From Nitrospira sp. (GTDB lineage: Bacteria; Nitrospirota; Nitrospiria; Nitrospirales; Nitrospiraceae), in contig JAOUMR010000020.1 of the NCBI GenBank assembly GCA_029881435.1, forward strand, positions 1-41,567: a stretch of DNA of 41,567 nt, in the 5' to 3' direction. Within the stretch, counting starts at the first letter, position 1; each line of letters begins with the position of its first letter. The translations under genes were made by a program, and so were the position numbers. Of this stretch, positions 34,128 through 41,567 are shown piece by piece. Below the pieces are notes generated by a model, which was not told the DNA's origin, ran no database searches, and was given only the letters and a program-made list of their open reading frames with translations.

Positions 34128-34325
34128 ATGAATGATCACGTAAAGTCAGGGCATCTCTCTAAGAACGTCAGTCCGACTGATCGAATCGAGACACAGATTC
34201 ACCGGCGCCGAAAGGTTAAGATCTTTTCTCCTCTAGAAATCGAATGGGATGGTTTTCACCCATCTGGGACCGAAATTTCGCAAGTTGACCGACACATCGA
34301 CCGTAACCCTCCGCCAGATGCCTGA
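34128..34325 (+). CDS. Doubtful small ORF
   Basis: A 65-codon reading frame (MNDHVKSGHLSKNVSPTDRI...) with many basic residues in the middle (HRRRKVKIF). It lacks a Shine-Dalgarno site and resembles nothing I know. It fills otherwise empty space before nuoA and could be chance. Confidence 0.2.
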   Translation: MNDHVKSGHLSKNVSPTDRIETQIHRRRKVKIFSPLEIEWDGFHPSGTEISQVDRHIDRNPPPDA

Positions 34326-34511
34326 GTCTGGGCTGAATAAAGCCACCGCCCCACGTACAACCTCAAGATTACTCTTGGTCTTTCATCGCTAGGGCTTTCG
34401 GGTCGACCGCAATTAGGTCCTTTGTTCTCTTGCTATCCCTGAGAGATGGGCACTAAGATTCTACTCAACGGTGAGGAATACCCTTTCCAGGTCAATGCCT
34501 TGTGAGAAAAT

Positions 34512-34901
34512 ATGGAGATGGACGGAGCTGAAATTCTTCTTGCGTATTTGACGAAGTTCTTCCCGATCCTTCTGTTTATTTTTGTGACCCTGGCTTTTGG
34601 CATCGTGACGTTGCTCATCAGTTATTTTGTTCAACCGAGATACCCGGAGCCTGAAAAATTAACGACTTACGAATGTGGATCCGAACCATTTTCAGATGCT
34701 CGTATGCCTTTCCCTGTCAGGTATTACATTTTCGCGATGTTGTTCGTCATTTTTGATATTGAGGTCATCTTTCTCTATCCGTGGGCGGTCGTCTTCAAGC
34801 AGATCGGGGTAGTTGGGTTAATAGAAATGATGATTTTTATCGGACTATTCGTCGTGGCGTACGTTTATGCCTGGAGAAAAGGTGCGCTGGAGTGGGATTG
34901 A
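34512..34901 (+). CDS. nuoA: NADH-quinone oxidoreductase subunit A
   Basis: NuoA is a membrane subunit of complex I next to the quinone site. The 129-residue protein has three TM helices (about 8-32, 68-92 and 97-120). The loop between TM1 and TM2 carries the conserved [12 protein letters not shown]...FPVRYYIFA, and [12 protein letters not shown] follows. The ATG at 34512 is close to a second ATG at 34518, and no strong Shine-Dalgarno site is seen. It is the first gene of a nuoABCDGIJK row; nuoB begins 7 nt after its stop. Confidence 0.96.
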   Translation: MEMDGAEILLAYLTKFFPILLFIFVTLAFGIVTLLISYFVQPRYPEPEKLTTYECGSEPFSDARMPFPVRYYIFAMLFVIFDIEVIFLYPWAVVFKQIGVVGLIEMMIFIGLFVVAYVYAWRKGALEWD

Positions 34902-34908
34902 GGACTGT

Positions 34909-35436
34909 ATGGGGCTGATTCAGCTGGGGCGGCATGAAAAAGACGGGGTTCCGGATGTCATCACAGGATCTCTGGAAAAGGCCGTGAATTGGGCAAGAAA
35001 GGGTTCCCTCTGGCCTATGACTTTCGGCCTGGCCTGCTGTGCCATTGAGATGATGGCTGCCGTCTCTTCGCGGTACGACATGGACCGGTTTGGGGCCGGA
35101 GTCTTTCGTGGTTCGCCGCGGCAGTCTGATTTAATGATTGTGGCCGGTACGGTGTGCCGTAGGATGGCGCCGGTCATTAGAAAGATCTACGATCAGATGC
35201 CGGAACCCAAGTATGTGATCGCGATGGGTTCTTGTGCCACCTCTGGAAACATTTACGACAGTTATTCCGTTGTGCAGGGAGTGGACCGATTTATTCCCGT
35301 CGATATTTATGTGCCCGGCTGCCCTCCGACCCCTGAGGCCCTGTTGGATGGCATCCTAAAACTGCAAGAGCGCATTATGCAAAAGCGTGTGTTTGTGACT
35401 CAGCCGGATCAGGTCAAGGCTAAATTGAAAGTCTGA
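34909..35436 (+). CDS. nuoB: NADH-quinone oxidoreductase subunit B
   Basis: NuoB carries the terminal iron-sulphur cluster N2 that reduces quinone. The four ligands are visible: adjacent Cys43 and Cys44 (GLACCAIEM), Cys109 (GSCATSG) and Cys138 (PGCPPTPE). GAGG ends 5 nt before the ATG at 34909, which is chosen over a longer frame that runs into nuoA. The resulting 175 residues is a normal length. It is a peripheral-arm subunit facing the cytoplasm. Confidence 0.97.
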   Translation: MGLIQLGRHEKDGVPDVITGSLEKAVNWARKGSLWPMTFGLACCAIEMMAAVSSRYDMDRFGAGVFRGSPRQSDLMIVAGTVCRRMAPVIRKIYDQMPEPKYVIAMGSCATSGNIYDSYSVVQGVDRFIPVDIYVPGCPPTPEALLDGILKLQERIMQKRVFVTQPDQVKAKLKV

Positions 35437-35443
35437 TTTTCGC

Positions 35444-35941
35444 ATGCATCCATTACTTAACCGTATTCAGCAAACCTTTTCAGCTGGGATTACCAGCTTG
35501 TCGGAGTGGCGCGGTGATGTGGTCGTGACGGTTTCGCGGGACAAGCTTCACGAGGTTGCTCAATTCATGCGCGAGGACCCTTGGATGGATTTTGACTATA
35601 TCGTCCACGTGAGCTCCGTGGATTGGCCCGACGATGAAGAACGATTTGAGGTGGTGTGGGAGTTCTACTCCCTGCGCAAGCGGCAGCGTATCAGGCTCAA
35701 AACTCGGGTGCCTGAGTCGGATTGCGTGGTGGATTCCTTGACAGATCTATGGAAAGGTGCGGACTTCATGGAGCGTGAAGTCTACGATATGATGGGTATC
35801 CGATTCAGAAATCATCCAGATCTCCGTCGAATCCTCATGCCGGAGGATTATACGGAGGGATATCCTCTGCGAAAGGATTTCCCGTTGCGTGGCAAAGGCT
35901 GGCGAGACACGTTTGAGTTTCTGGATGAAGTGACGCGTTAG
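35444..35941 (+). CDS. nuoC: NADH-quinone oxidoreductase subunit C
   Basis: NuoC is the 30-kDa-type peripheral subunit that docks with NuoD. The conserved motif near the C-terminus is present: EREVYDMMGIRFRNHPDLRR, followed by ILMPEDYTEGYPLRKDFPL. The 165-residue length is at the short end of the usual range, and it is not fused to NuoD. It starts 7 nt after nuoB with no clear Shine-Dalgarno site. Confidence 0.96.
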   Translation: MHPLLNRIQQTFSAGITSLSEWRGDVVVTVSRDKLHEVAQFMREDPWMDFDYIVHVSSVDWPDDEERFEVVWEFYSLRKRQRIRLKTRVPESDCVVDSLTDLWKGADFMEREVYDMMGIRFRNHPDLRRILMPEDYTEGYPLRKDFPLRGKGWRDTFEFLDEVTR

Positions 35942-35955
35942 GATTCTGAAATTGT

Positions 35956-37200
35956 ATGGCATTTGAAGACCAAAGAACCACCGTCTATAAGATCGATCCG
36001 GAGCATCCTGAAAGCGAGACCCTTCCGACGCTCCGGACCGAGGAGCTTTTGCTCAACATGGGGCCTCAGCATCCCAGCACGCACGGTGTGCTCAAGGTCA
36101 TCCTAGAATTGGAAGGAGAGCGGCTGGTGAAGTCCACGCCGGTGATGGGCTATCTCCATCGTGGAGTTGAAAAGCTCGCTGAAGATGGCACCTACCATCA
36201 GTTCATTCCTCATACGGATCGGCTGGACTATGTCTGCGCGATGTATAACAACTTTGCCTACTGTCGCGCGGTCGAGAAACTGTTGAACCTACAGGTACCA
36301 GAACGGGCGGAGTATCTCAGGACCATTGTTGCGGAAGTGCAGCGTATCATCGGGCACCAATTTTGGCTCAGCGCACAAGCGCTCGACATCGGAGCCATGA
36401 CGGTCTTTTTCTATTGTTTTCGTGATCGCGAAATCCTGCTCGATTGGTTCGACGAGCTGTGCGGGGCGCGTCTCACGACCAGTTGGTATCGAATCGGCGG
36501 GGTGGAGCGAGACTTGACACCGGCATTGATCGACAAACTCAAACAGTTTCTCGACTACTTCCCACCGAAGATCGATGAATATCAGGTGTTTCTTGAGAAA
36601 AACCGCATTTGGCTTGGGCGTACCAAGGGGGTGGCCGTCATCTCCGCCGAGGATGCGGTTAACTTTGGTCTGAGTGGGCCAGTCCTGCGTGGATCAGGTG
36701 TGGACTATGACTTACGCAAATATGAACCCTATAGCGCCTATCCAAAGTGTGAGTTCAGTGTGCCGGTCGGGAAAAACGGCGACACGTATGATCGATATTG
36801 GATCCGAGTGATGGAGCTTTACGAAAGCGTCAAAATCATTCGCCAATGTCTGGAGCAGATGCAGGAAGGGCCTATCATGGCGGATGCTCCGAGCGTGACG
36901 CTGCCGCCGAAAGAGCGAGTCTTCACTAACCTGGAGGCGATGATCCAGCAGTTCAAGCTTTTTTCACAGGGGTTCGATGCTCCGCCAGGAGAGATCTATT
37001 GCGGCACCGAGGCGCACAAAGGCGAGCTGGGATTTTATATCGTCAGTACGGGAGGTGGGAAGCCCTATCGGCTGAAGATTCGCGCCCCATCGTTCGTGCA
37101 TATGGGTGCCTTTGATCATATGGCTCGCGGTTATATGATCTCGGACGCCTGTACGATTTTCGGTACGTACGATGTTGTGATGGGGGAATGCGATCGGTAA
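35956..37200 (+). CDS. nuoD: NADH-quinone oxidoreductase subunit D
   Basis: NuoD (49-kDa type) forms the quinone pocket together with NuoB. The 414 residues include the N-terminal GPQHPSTHGVLKVILELEGE and GYLHRGVEKLAE, the DRLDYV region, and the C-terminal FVHMGAFDHMARGYMISD. It starts 14 nt after nuoC. The next gene in line would normally be nuoE or nuoF, but here nuoG follows after 86 nt. Confidence 0.97.
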   Translation: MAFEDQRTTVYKIDPEHPESETLPTLRTEELLLNMGPQHPSTHGVLKVILELEGERLVKSTPVMGYLHRGVEKLAEDGTYHQFIPHTDRLDYVCAMYNNFAYCRAVEKLLNLQVPERAEYLRTIVAEVQRIIGHQFWLSAQALDIGAMTVFFYCFRDREILLDWFDELCGARLTTSWYRIGGVERDLTPALIDKLKQFLDYFPPKIDEYQVFLEKNRIWLGRTKGVAVISAEDAVNFGLSGPVLRGSGVDYDLRKYEPYSAYPKCEFSVPVGKNGDTYDRYWIRVMELYESVKIIRQCLEQMQEGPIMADAPSVTLPPKERVFTNLEAMIQQFKLFSQGFDAPPGEIYCGTEAHKGELGFYIVSTGGGKPYRLKIRAPSFVHMGAFDHMARGYMISDACTIFGTYDVVMGECDR

Positions 37201-37286
37201 GTGATGGTGAACATGCAAGTGGTCGCCTGGAGTTTCATTCATTGTAGTAGGCAATAGCTAAGGAAAGTCAAAACTGGTACTAAGGT

Positions 37287-39980
37287 ATGGGACTCAAACC
37301 CGCTACGAACCCCGATGTTGAAGCGACACCGATCGAGCTGAGCATCGACGGGAAATCGGTCACGGCAAAAGATGGCGTGTCCTTGTATGACGTCATCTCG
37401 ATGACCGGTAAGATCATCCCTGCGATGTGTTACCACTACACGTTCGACCCGTTCGGCTCCTGCGGGATGTGCCTGGTGATGCAAGAGGGGAAAAAGGCAC
37501 CCGTGCGGTCTTGCACAGCCAAAGCGGCGGCGGGGATGGTTGTCCGAACGGAGGGAGAAGATCTGTTTCTTGCGCGCAAAAAAGCTGTCGAGAAACATCT
37601 CTCCGTGCATCCCCTCGATTGCCCGGTGTGCGATGCAGATGGGCATTGTGAATTACAGGACATGGCCTTCCAACATGGTGTGACAAATCTGGCCAATGCC
37701 AAGCAGAAATTCATTCCGGAAGACACGCGTAGTCCGGTACTTGATTTCAACATGAACCGGTGCATCGCGTGCGCAGAGTGTATCAATGTCTGTAAGGATG
37801 TGCTGATGATCGACGCCTTGCAGTTTATGAAGAAGGGCGGATTCAGCCAGGTGGTGCCCAAGGGTGATCTTGCCCTCGATTGCGAATTCTGCGGAGACTG
37901 TTTGGCAGTCTGTCCCGTTGGAGCCATCACGAACAAGTTTTCCAAGTACCTCTACAAACCTTGGCAGATGAAGAAAACAACGACCACCTGCAATTACTGT
38001 GGAGACGGCTGCCAAATGTACTTGGAGACGAAAGATGCGGAGGTGGTCCGTGTGACCTCGCCGTTATCCTGGAAAAATAAGTGGGGGGATCGTTCGGAAA
38101 CGGCAAAGGGTCATGGGGGGCTGTGTGTCCGGGGACGGTTTGGGTTTGAGTATCTTGATAGTCAGCACCGGCTTCTCCAGCCATTGGTTCGTGAAGGCGA
38201 TCGATTGATCGAAAAGCCGTGGCTAGAGACCATGCATGCGCTGGTGGATCGGTTCACCGAGATCAAGCGCGAGCACGGTGCCGATGCCATCGCCGGCCTG
38301 GCGACGGCGCGCTGCACAAATGAAGAACTGTATTTGTTCCAAAAGCTGATGCGTACTGGTTTTGGCACCAACCAGCTCGACAGTAGCGCCCGATATGGTC
38401 ATATTAACTTTGTGCTTGCCTCCAAGCATGCCATCGGATTGGGGAGAACATCGAACGATTGGGAAGATTTGACGAAGGCAAGGGCCATTATTGTGATCGG
38501 TTCCAACATTACGGAAACGAACCCGCTGACTGCTGTGCGTATCAAGGAAGCGATACGTGTCTACAAGGCGCAGGTGGTCACGCTCGACAGTGCTGTGACG
38601 AATATGGCCAAGCTGGCATCGCATCCTTTTTTGATCAGGCCTGGGACCGAGGGAATCGTGATTGATGGCTTGGTGAAGGCGGCGATCGTCTATGACTTGG
38701 TGGACGAAGAAACGGTCGGCAAACATCCCAGAGCGTTTGACGAGCTCAAGGCTGCGCTGGAGAACCTATCGTTTGAACAGATATCTGCTCAGACAGGGCT
38801 TGCGGTGGAGGCTTTCAAGGAAATCGCGACGATTTTCGCAGAGTCGCCGAGGTCCATCATTGTGTGTGCGGAAGGGATTGTCAGGAGAACGAATGGCTAT
38901 CAGAATGTCTTAAAGCTGATGGATCTTGCTTGGATTACCGGAAAGATCGGCAAAGCGGGATGTGGTGTGAATACCGTGACGGAGGAGCCGAATGAGCAGG
39001 GAGCCGTGGACATGGGCGTGGCGCCGGAATTCCTCCCCGGACAGGCTCGGTTTGATGACTCAGCCGCTCGAGATCGTTTTGCGAACGCATGGGATGCGTC
39101 GCTTCCATCCGTTGAATCAGGGGCGCATCTGGTTGAGATTTTAAAAAGGTGTAAGAGTGGCCAGATTAAAGCGCTGTACGTATTGGGTGAAAATCCTCTG
39201 GCAACCTTCCCCGTGTCAATGGAGGTACGGGCCGCGCTCGAACGTCTGGAACTATTGGTGGTGCAAGATCCTTTTCTGACTGAGACGGCAAAGATGGCTC
39301 ATTTTGTGCTTCCTGCCGGCACCTATGCGGAAAAGGAGGGCACATTTACGAACCTCGAAGGTCGTGTTCTTCGGATTCGTCAGGCGATGGATGCTCTGGG
39401 AGAAAGTTTGCCGGACTGGCACATTATGACCGCCCTCGCGAATGCCATGGGTTGCCAGTGGGACTACCAGTCAGCCAATGATATTCAGAGCGAAATCATG
39501 AAGCTTCTTCCCGGGTATTACAATCTTGGTCAACCGCGGAAAATTGTACCCGTGCTCGATCAGTACCTGTCCAACGGTTATGGATCGGAGGTTAACGCTC
39601 GTTATCGCACGACCCAATCCTCCGAGGAACGCACACGTCCTTTTGCGCTGGTGATGGGGCAGCTGTTGGTGCATTCAGGGAAACTGTCCGCGCAAGCATC
39701 CGGATTGATCAAAATTGCTCCCAACACGGGGAAGTTGCGGATGAACATACGAGATATGGAACGTCTGGGACTACAGGATGGTACGAAGGTACGCCTGATC
39801 TCTGATCGTGGGTCGCTTCAGCTTGCGGTACAACCCGATCAATCTATCGCACCAGGGACCTGTTTTTTCCCTGAACATTTCAATGAACCTCCGGTGAAAG
39901 ACTTGATGACGGTCTCGGTTGATGCCACGACGGGTGTGCCGACGTTTAAGCACATGTGGGTTAGTGTCGAACAGGTATAA
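37287..39980 (+). CDS. nuoG: NADH-quinone oxidoreductase subunit G
   Basis: NuoG carries several iron-sulphur clusters of the peripheral arm. The N-terminal ferredoxin-type [2Fe-2S] site uses Cys48, 59, 62 and 76. The His-Cys3 cluster uses His108, Cys112, 115 and 121. Two [4Fe-4S] sites use Cys159/162/165/169 and Cys199/202/205/209. A fourth (N7-type) uses Cys235, 238 and 242 plus the Cys of HGGLCVRGR. A molybdopterin-oxidoreductase-like domain (about 230-780) and a dinucleotide-binding-like C-terminus (about 785-897) follow. At 897 residues it is a full-length NuoG. With no NuoE or NuoF encoded alongside, NuoG may receive or give electrons to ferredoxin or another module. That is inference. 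Confidence 0.95.
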   Translation: MGLKPATNPDVEATPIELSIDGKSVTAKDGVSLYDVISMTGKIIPAMCYHYTFDPFGSCGMCLVMQEGKKAPVRSCTAKAAAGMVVRTEGEDLFLARKKAVEKHLSVHPLDCPVCDADGHCELQDMAFQHGVTNLANAKQKFIPEDTRSPVLDFNMNRCIACAECINVCKDVLMIDALQFMKKGGFSQVVPKGDLALDCEFCGDCLAVCPVGAITNKFSKYLYKPWQMKKTTTTCNYCGDGCQMYLETKDAEVVRVTSPLSWKNKWGDRSETAKGHGGLCVRGRFGFEYLDSQHRLLQPLVREGDRLIEKPWLETMHALVDRFTEIKREHGADAIAGLATARCTNEELYLFQKLMRTGFGTNQLDSSARYGHINFVLASKHAIGLGRTSNDWEDLTKARAIIVIGSNITETNPLTAVRIKEAIRVYKAQVVTLDSAVTNMAKLASHPFLIRPGTEGIVIDGLVKAAIVYDLVDEETVGKHPRAFDELKAALENLSFEQISAQTGLAVEAFKEIATIFAESPRSIIVCAEGIVRRTNGYQNVLKLMDLAWITGKIGKAGCGVNTVTEEPNEQGAVDMGVAPEFLPGQARFDDSAARDRFANAWDASLPSVESGAHLVEILKRCKSGQIKALYVLGENPLATFPVSMEVRAALERLELLVVQDPFLTETAKMAHFVLPAGTYAEKEGTFTNLEGRVLRIRQAMDALGESLPDWHIMTALANAMGCQWDYQSANDIQSEIMKLLPGYYNLGQPRKIVPVLDQYLSNGYGSEVNARYRTTQSSEERTRPFALVMGQLLVHSGKLSAQASGLIKIAPNTGKLRMNIRDMERLGLQDGTKVRLISDRGSLQLAVQPDQSIAPGTCFFPEHFNEPPVKDLMTVSVDATTGVPTFKHMWVSVEQV

Positions 39981-40020
39981 GCAGATGCGTGCAGTGGCCG
40001 GTCTGTGACGTGGAGCTACG

Positions 40021-40608
40021 ATGAGTGTTGCCGCGCTGACGAAGAAACTCCTTCATGCCGCGTTGTTCTATGAGATATGGGACGCGATGAAGGTCACCTT
40101 TCGGCACATGCTTCATAAGCCGATGACATTTCAATATCCGCGTGAACAACGAGTAATCCCTGATGCACACCGAGGCGCGCTTGGCCTGCTCCGATACGAT
40201 GATGGACAGGAGCGTTGCGTCGGCTGTGATTTGTGCGAAGTTGCATGCCCATCCCACTGTATTAAGGTGATTAGTGCAGAGGACACGACTCGGCCACTTC
40301 AGCGATACGCAAGCGAATTCTTTATCGATATTACGAAATGCGTGTTCTGTGGCTATTGTGTCGAGGCCTGTCCGGTGAACGCGCTGGCAATGACCAAGAT
40401 GTACGAATATTCGACGCATGACAAACGGAGTCTGCTGTTCGACAAGAAACGGCTGTATGATATCGGCGAGCGCCATCTTGATGACGGGAAGAAATACCTC
40501 TATGCCCATAATCAAGAAAAGGATGTGGAGCAGAGCCGGGAGTACCGGTACTACTTTCCTCAGTCGATACAGAAGGCTACCCAACAACCTCCCAAACATT
40601 TGAGCTGA
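40021..40608 (+). CDS. nuoI: NADH-quinone oxidoreductase subunit I
   Basis: NuoI holds two [4Fe-4S] clusters (N6a and N6b) between NuoG and NuoB. The ligands are Cys66/69/72/76 (CVGCDLCEVACP) and Cys107/110/113/117 (CVFCGYCVEACP), with the fourth Cys of each set completing the other cluster, as in 2[4Fe-4S] ferredoxins. The length is 195 residues. GGAG lies 5 nt before the ATG. It follows nuoG after only 40 nt, exactly where nuoH would be expected. Confidence 0.96.
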   Translation: MSVAALTKKLLHAALFYEIWDAMKVTFRHMLHKPMTFQYPREQRVIPDAHRGALGLLRYDDGQERCVGCDLCEVACPSHCIKVISAEDTTRPLQRYASEFFIDITKCVFCGYCVEACPVNALAMTKMYEYSTHDKRSLLFDKKRLYDIGERHLDDGKKYLYAHNQEKDVEQSREYRYYFPQSIQKATQQPPKHLS

Positions 40609-40617
40609 GCCGAACAC

Positions 40618-41145
40618 ATGGTGTTGGTGTTTTTCGCGTATTTCGCGTTGGTCAGTATTGCCGCAGGGGTTCTAGTGGTGGCTCTGCGCCACCCTGTCCA
40701 TTGCGCGCTGGCGCTACTTGCCCTACTGTTGCACGTCTCGGGTCTTTTCATCCTGCTGAACGCGGAGTTCCTGTGGGCTGTGCAGGTCATTGTCTACGTC
40801 GGAGCCATTCTGGTGCTCTACCTCTTCGTGTTGATGCTGATGAATCTTAAAACTGACGAACGCTATTTTCATTCATCAGCTCTGTATTTTGTGGGGCCTG
40901 CAGTCCTGGGAGCTATGTACGTGCTCTATCTTATTCTGCAGTCTCCGTTCGATGGCGCCAAGGGGACGGCTCCCCCGAATGTCGTCCTACAAGACGGCGA
41001 TACCTATGCCGTCGGTATCAAGATGTTCAGCGACCATATTCTGCAGTTCGAGATCGTTGGGATATTTCTCCTCGGGGCCATCATCGGGGCCATTGTCTTG
41101 GCCAAGACTCCGAAGGCTCTGGATCCCGGGAAAGAACGGTCATGA
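40618..41145 (+). CDS. nuoJ: NADH-quinone oxidoreductase subunit J
   Basis: NuoJ is a membrane subunit with five predicted TM helices (about 2-22, 27-46, 52-75, 90-108 and 140-162). The third contains the conserved VIVYVGAILVLYLFVLMLM region with its pi-bulge glycine. It starts 9 nt after nuoI, and its stop overlaps the nuoK start by 4 bp (ATGA). The length of 175 residues is usual. Confidence 0.95.
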   Translation: MVLVFFAYFALVSIAAGVLVVALRHPVHCALALLALLLHVSGLFILLNAEFLWAVQVIVYVGAILVLYLFVLMLMNLKTDERYFHSSALYFVGPAVLGAMYVLYLILQSPFDGAKGTAPPNVVLQDGDTYAVGIKMFSDHILQFEIVGIFLLGAIIGAIVLAKTPKALDPGKERS

Positions 41146-41444
41146 TTCCGCTATCTGCCTACACGGCTGTAAGTGCCGTGCTGTTCACAACTGGGCTCCT
41201 CGGCGTACTGGTCAGACGCAATTTCATCATTGTGCTGATGTCCGTTGAGATGATGTTGAATGCTGCCAATATCAATCTTGTTGCATTTTCACATTATTTA
41301 GAATCGATGTCGGGGCAATTGGTGGCTCTCTTTGTCATTGCCATCGCTGCAGGTGAAGCCGCTGTTGGCCTGGCGATCATCATCGTAGTTTTCCGAGGCA
41401 AGATTTCAACCAATGTCGACGAAATGAACCTTTTAAAGTGTTAG
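41142..41444 (+). CDS. nuoK: NADH-quinone oxidoreductase subunit K
   Basis: NuoK is a three-helix antiporter-like membrane subunit involved in proton translocation. The two key carboxylates sit at the same numbers as in the family reference, Glu36 (VEMMLNAANIN) and Glu72 (AGEAAVGLAI). The 100-residue length is standard. It overlaps nuoJ by 4 bp. The remaining antiporter subunits (nuoL, nuoM, nuoN) would lie beyond the window. Confidence 0.97.
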   Translation: MIPLSAYTAVSAVLFTTGLLGVLVRRNFIIVLMSVEMMLNAANINLVAFSHYLESMSGQLVALFVIAIAAGEAAVGLAIIIVVFRGKISTNVDEMNLLKC

Positions 41445-41457
41445 CAGGATGTTGAGA

Positions 41458-41550
41458 ATGGCGAGCCTCTTCGTGCACAGTGCGTCATGCCCTCAATATG
41501 TCCCCACGCTGATGCTACGTGACCTGGCTCCAGAGGAGATCGTCTCCTAA
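41458..41550 (+). other. Short ORF after nuoK, doubtful
   Basis: A 30-codon frame (MASLFVHSASCPQYVPTLML...) begins 13 nt after nuoK. It is not the start of nuoL. Its end contains a small inverted repeat (AGGAGA-TCG-TCTCCT). It is probably chance or leader sequence before the next nuo gene. Confidence 0.2.
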
Positions 41551-41567
41551 CCGAGCGCGCTGAGAGT

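Larger units (their letters stand above)
33952..34511. other. Intergenic region between the OmpA-type gene and nuoA
   Basis: This 560-nt region contains a minus-strand promoter (33986-34013), a hairpin at 34066-34089, a doubtful 65-codon plus-strand ORF (34128-34325) and a 19-codon ORF (34446-34505) just before nuoA. No clear nuo promoter could be assigned. Confidence 0.5.

Noticed and set aside
38162..38726. Long antisense ORFs inside nuoG and other genes
   Set aside because: They mirror the codon structure of the strongly supported sense genes and have no family resemblance or ribosome-binding sites.
39981..40020. A hidden nuoH between nuoG and nuoI, or one fused to NuoG
   Set aside because: Only 40 nt are available and the NuoG C-terminus is a dinucleotide-binding-type domain without TM helices.

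Overview
The window is a chromosomal stretch of moderate GC content from a Gram-negative bacterium. The gene families and their style point to the phylum Nitrospirota, most like Nitrospira: paired PilZ-like proteins, a NuoG directly behind NuoD with no NuoE or NuoF, very long PAS-domain kinases, and many two-component proteins. The organism assignment is inference from family resemblance, not a database match. No phage, transposon or CRISPR array is visible.

Layout. (1) 1-4982: a tRNA-Leu(UAG), the protein quality-control operon tig-clpP-clpX, then two tandem PilZ-like genes. (2) 5089-7609, minus strand: an M24 peptidase, a long TatA/B-like protein and a HEAT-repeat lipoprotein. (3) 7690-10994, plus strand: an unknown soluble protein, a small exported protein coupled to a class I amidotransferase-type hydrolase, and an APC-family amino-acid permease. 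(4) 11028-15708, minus strand: a Pro/Ala-tailed protein, nagZ, pepA, queE and a HAD phosphatase. (5) 15766-29453: a tRNA-Leu(GAG) with a consensus promoter, followed by a signalling island. It holds a 5-PAS histidine kinase, a remnant of a tRNA-Leu 3' half, a 2264-residue kinase with about 13 PAS and 2 GAF domains, its overlapping NarL-type regulator, a membrane-anchored PAS protein that ends after its DHp domain, and a receiver-only protein overlapping it. (6) 29546-33951: a small membrane protein, a PriA that has lost its helicase motifs, and an OmpA-type protein. (7) 34512-41444: nuoABCDGIJK, with no nuoE, nuoF or nuoH in the expected places.

Most notable. The signalling island looks built by tandem duplication of a tRNA-3'-end plus kinase unit, followed by domain insertion in one copy. 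Three of its sensor genes share an upstream element. The third sensor carries a LOV-like PAS domain without the photoactive cysteine and a phosphoacceptor domain without an ATPase domain. Other second-look items are the ATPase-dead PriA, the Tat protein with two amphipathic helices far apart, and the complex I operon without nuoH.

Starts were adjusted by Shine-Dalgarno sites, paralogue alignment, overlaps with neighbours, or family N-termini, as noted per gene. Domain limits are by eye.
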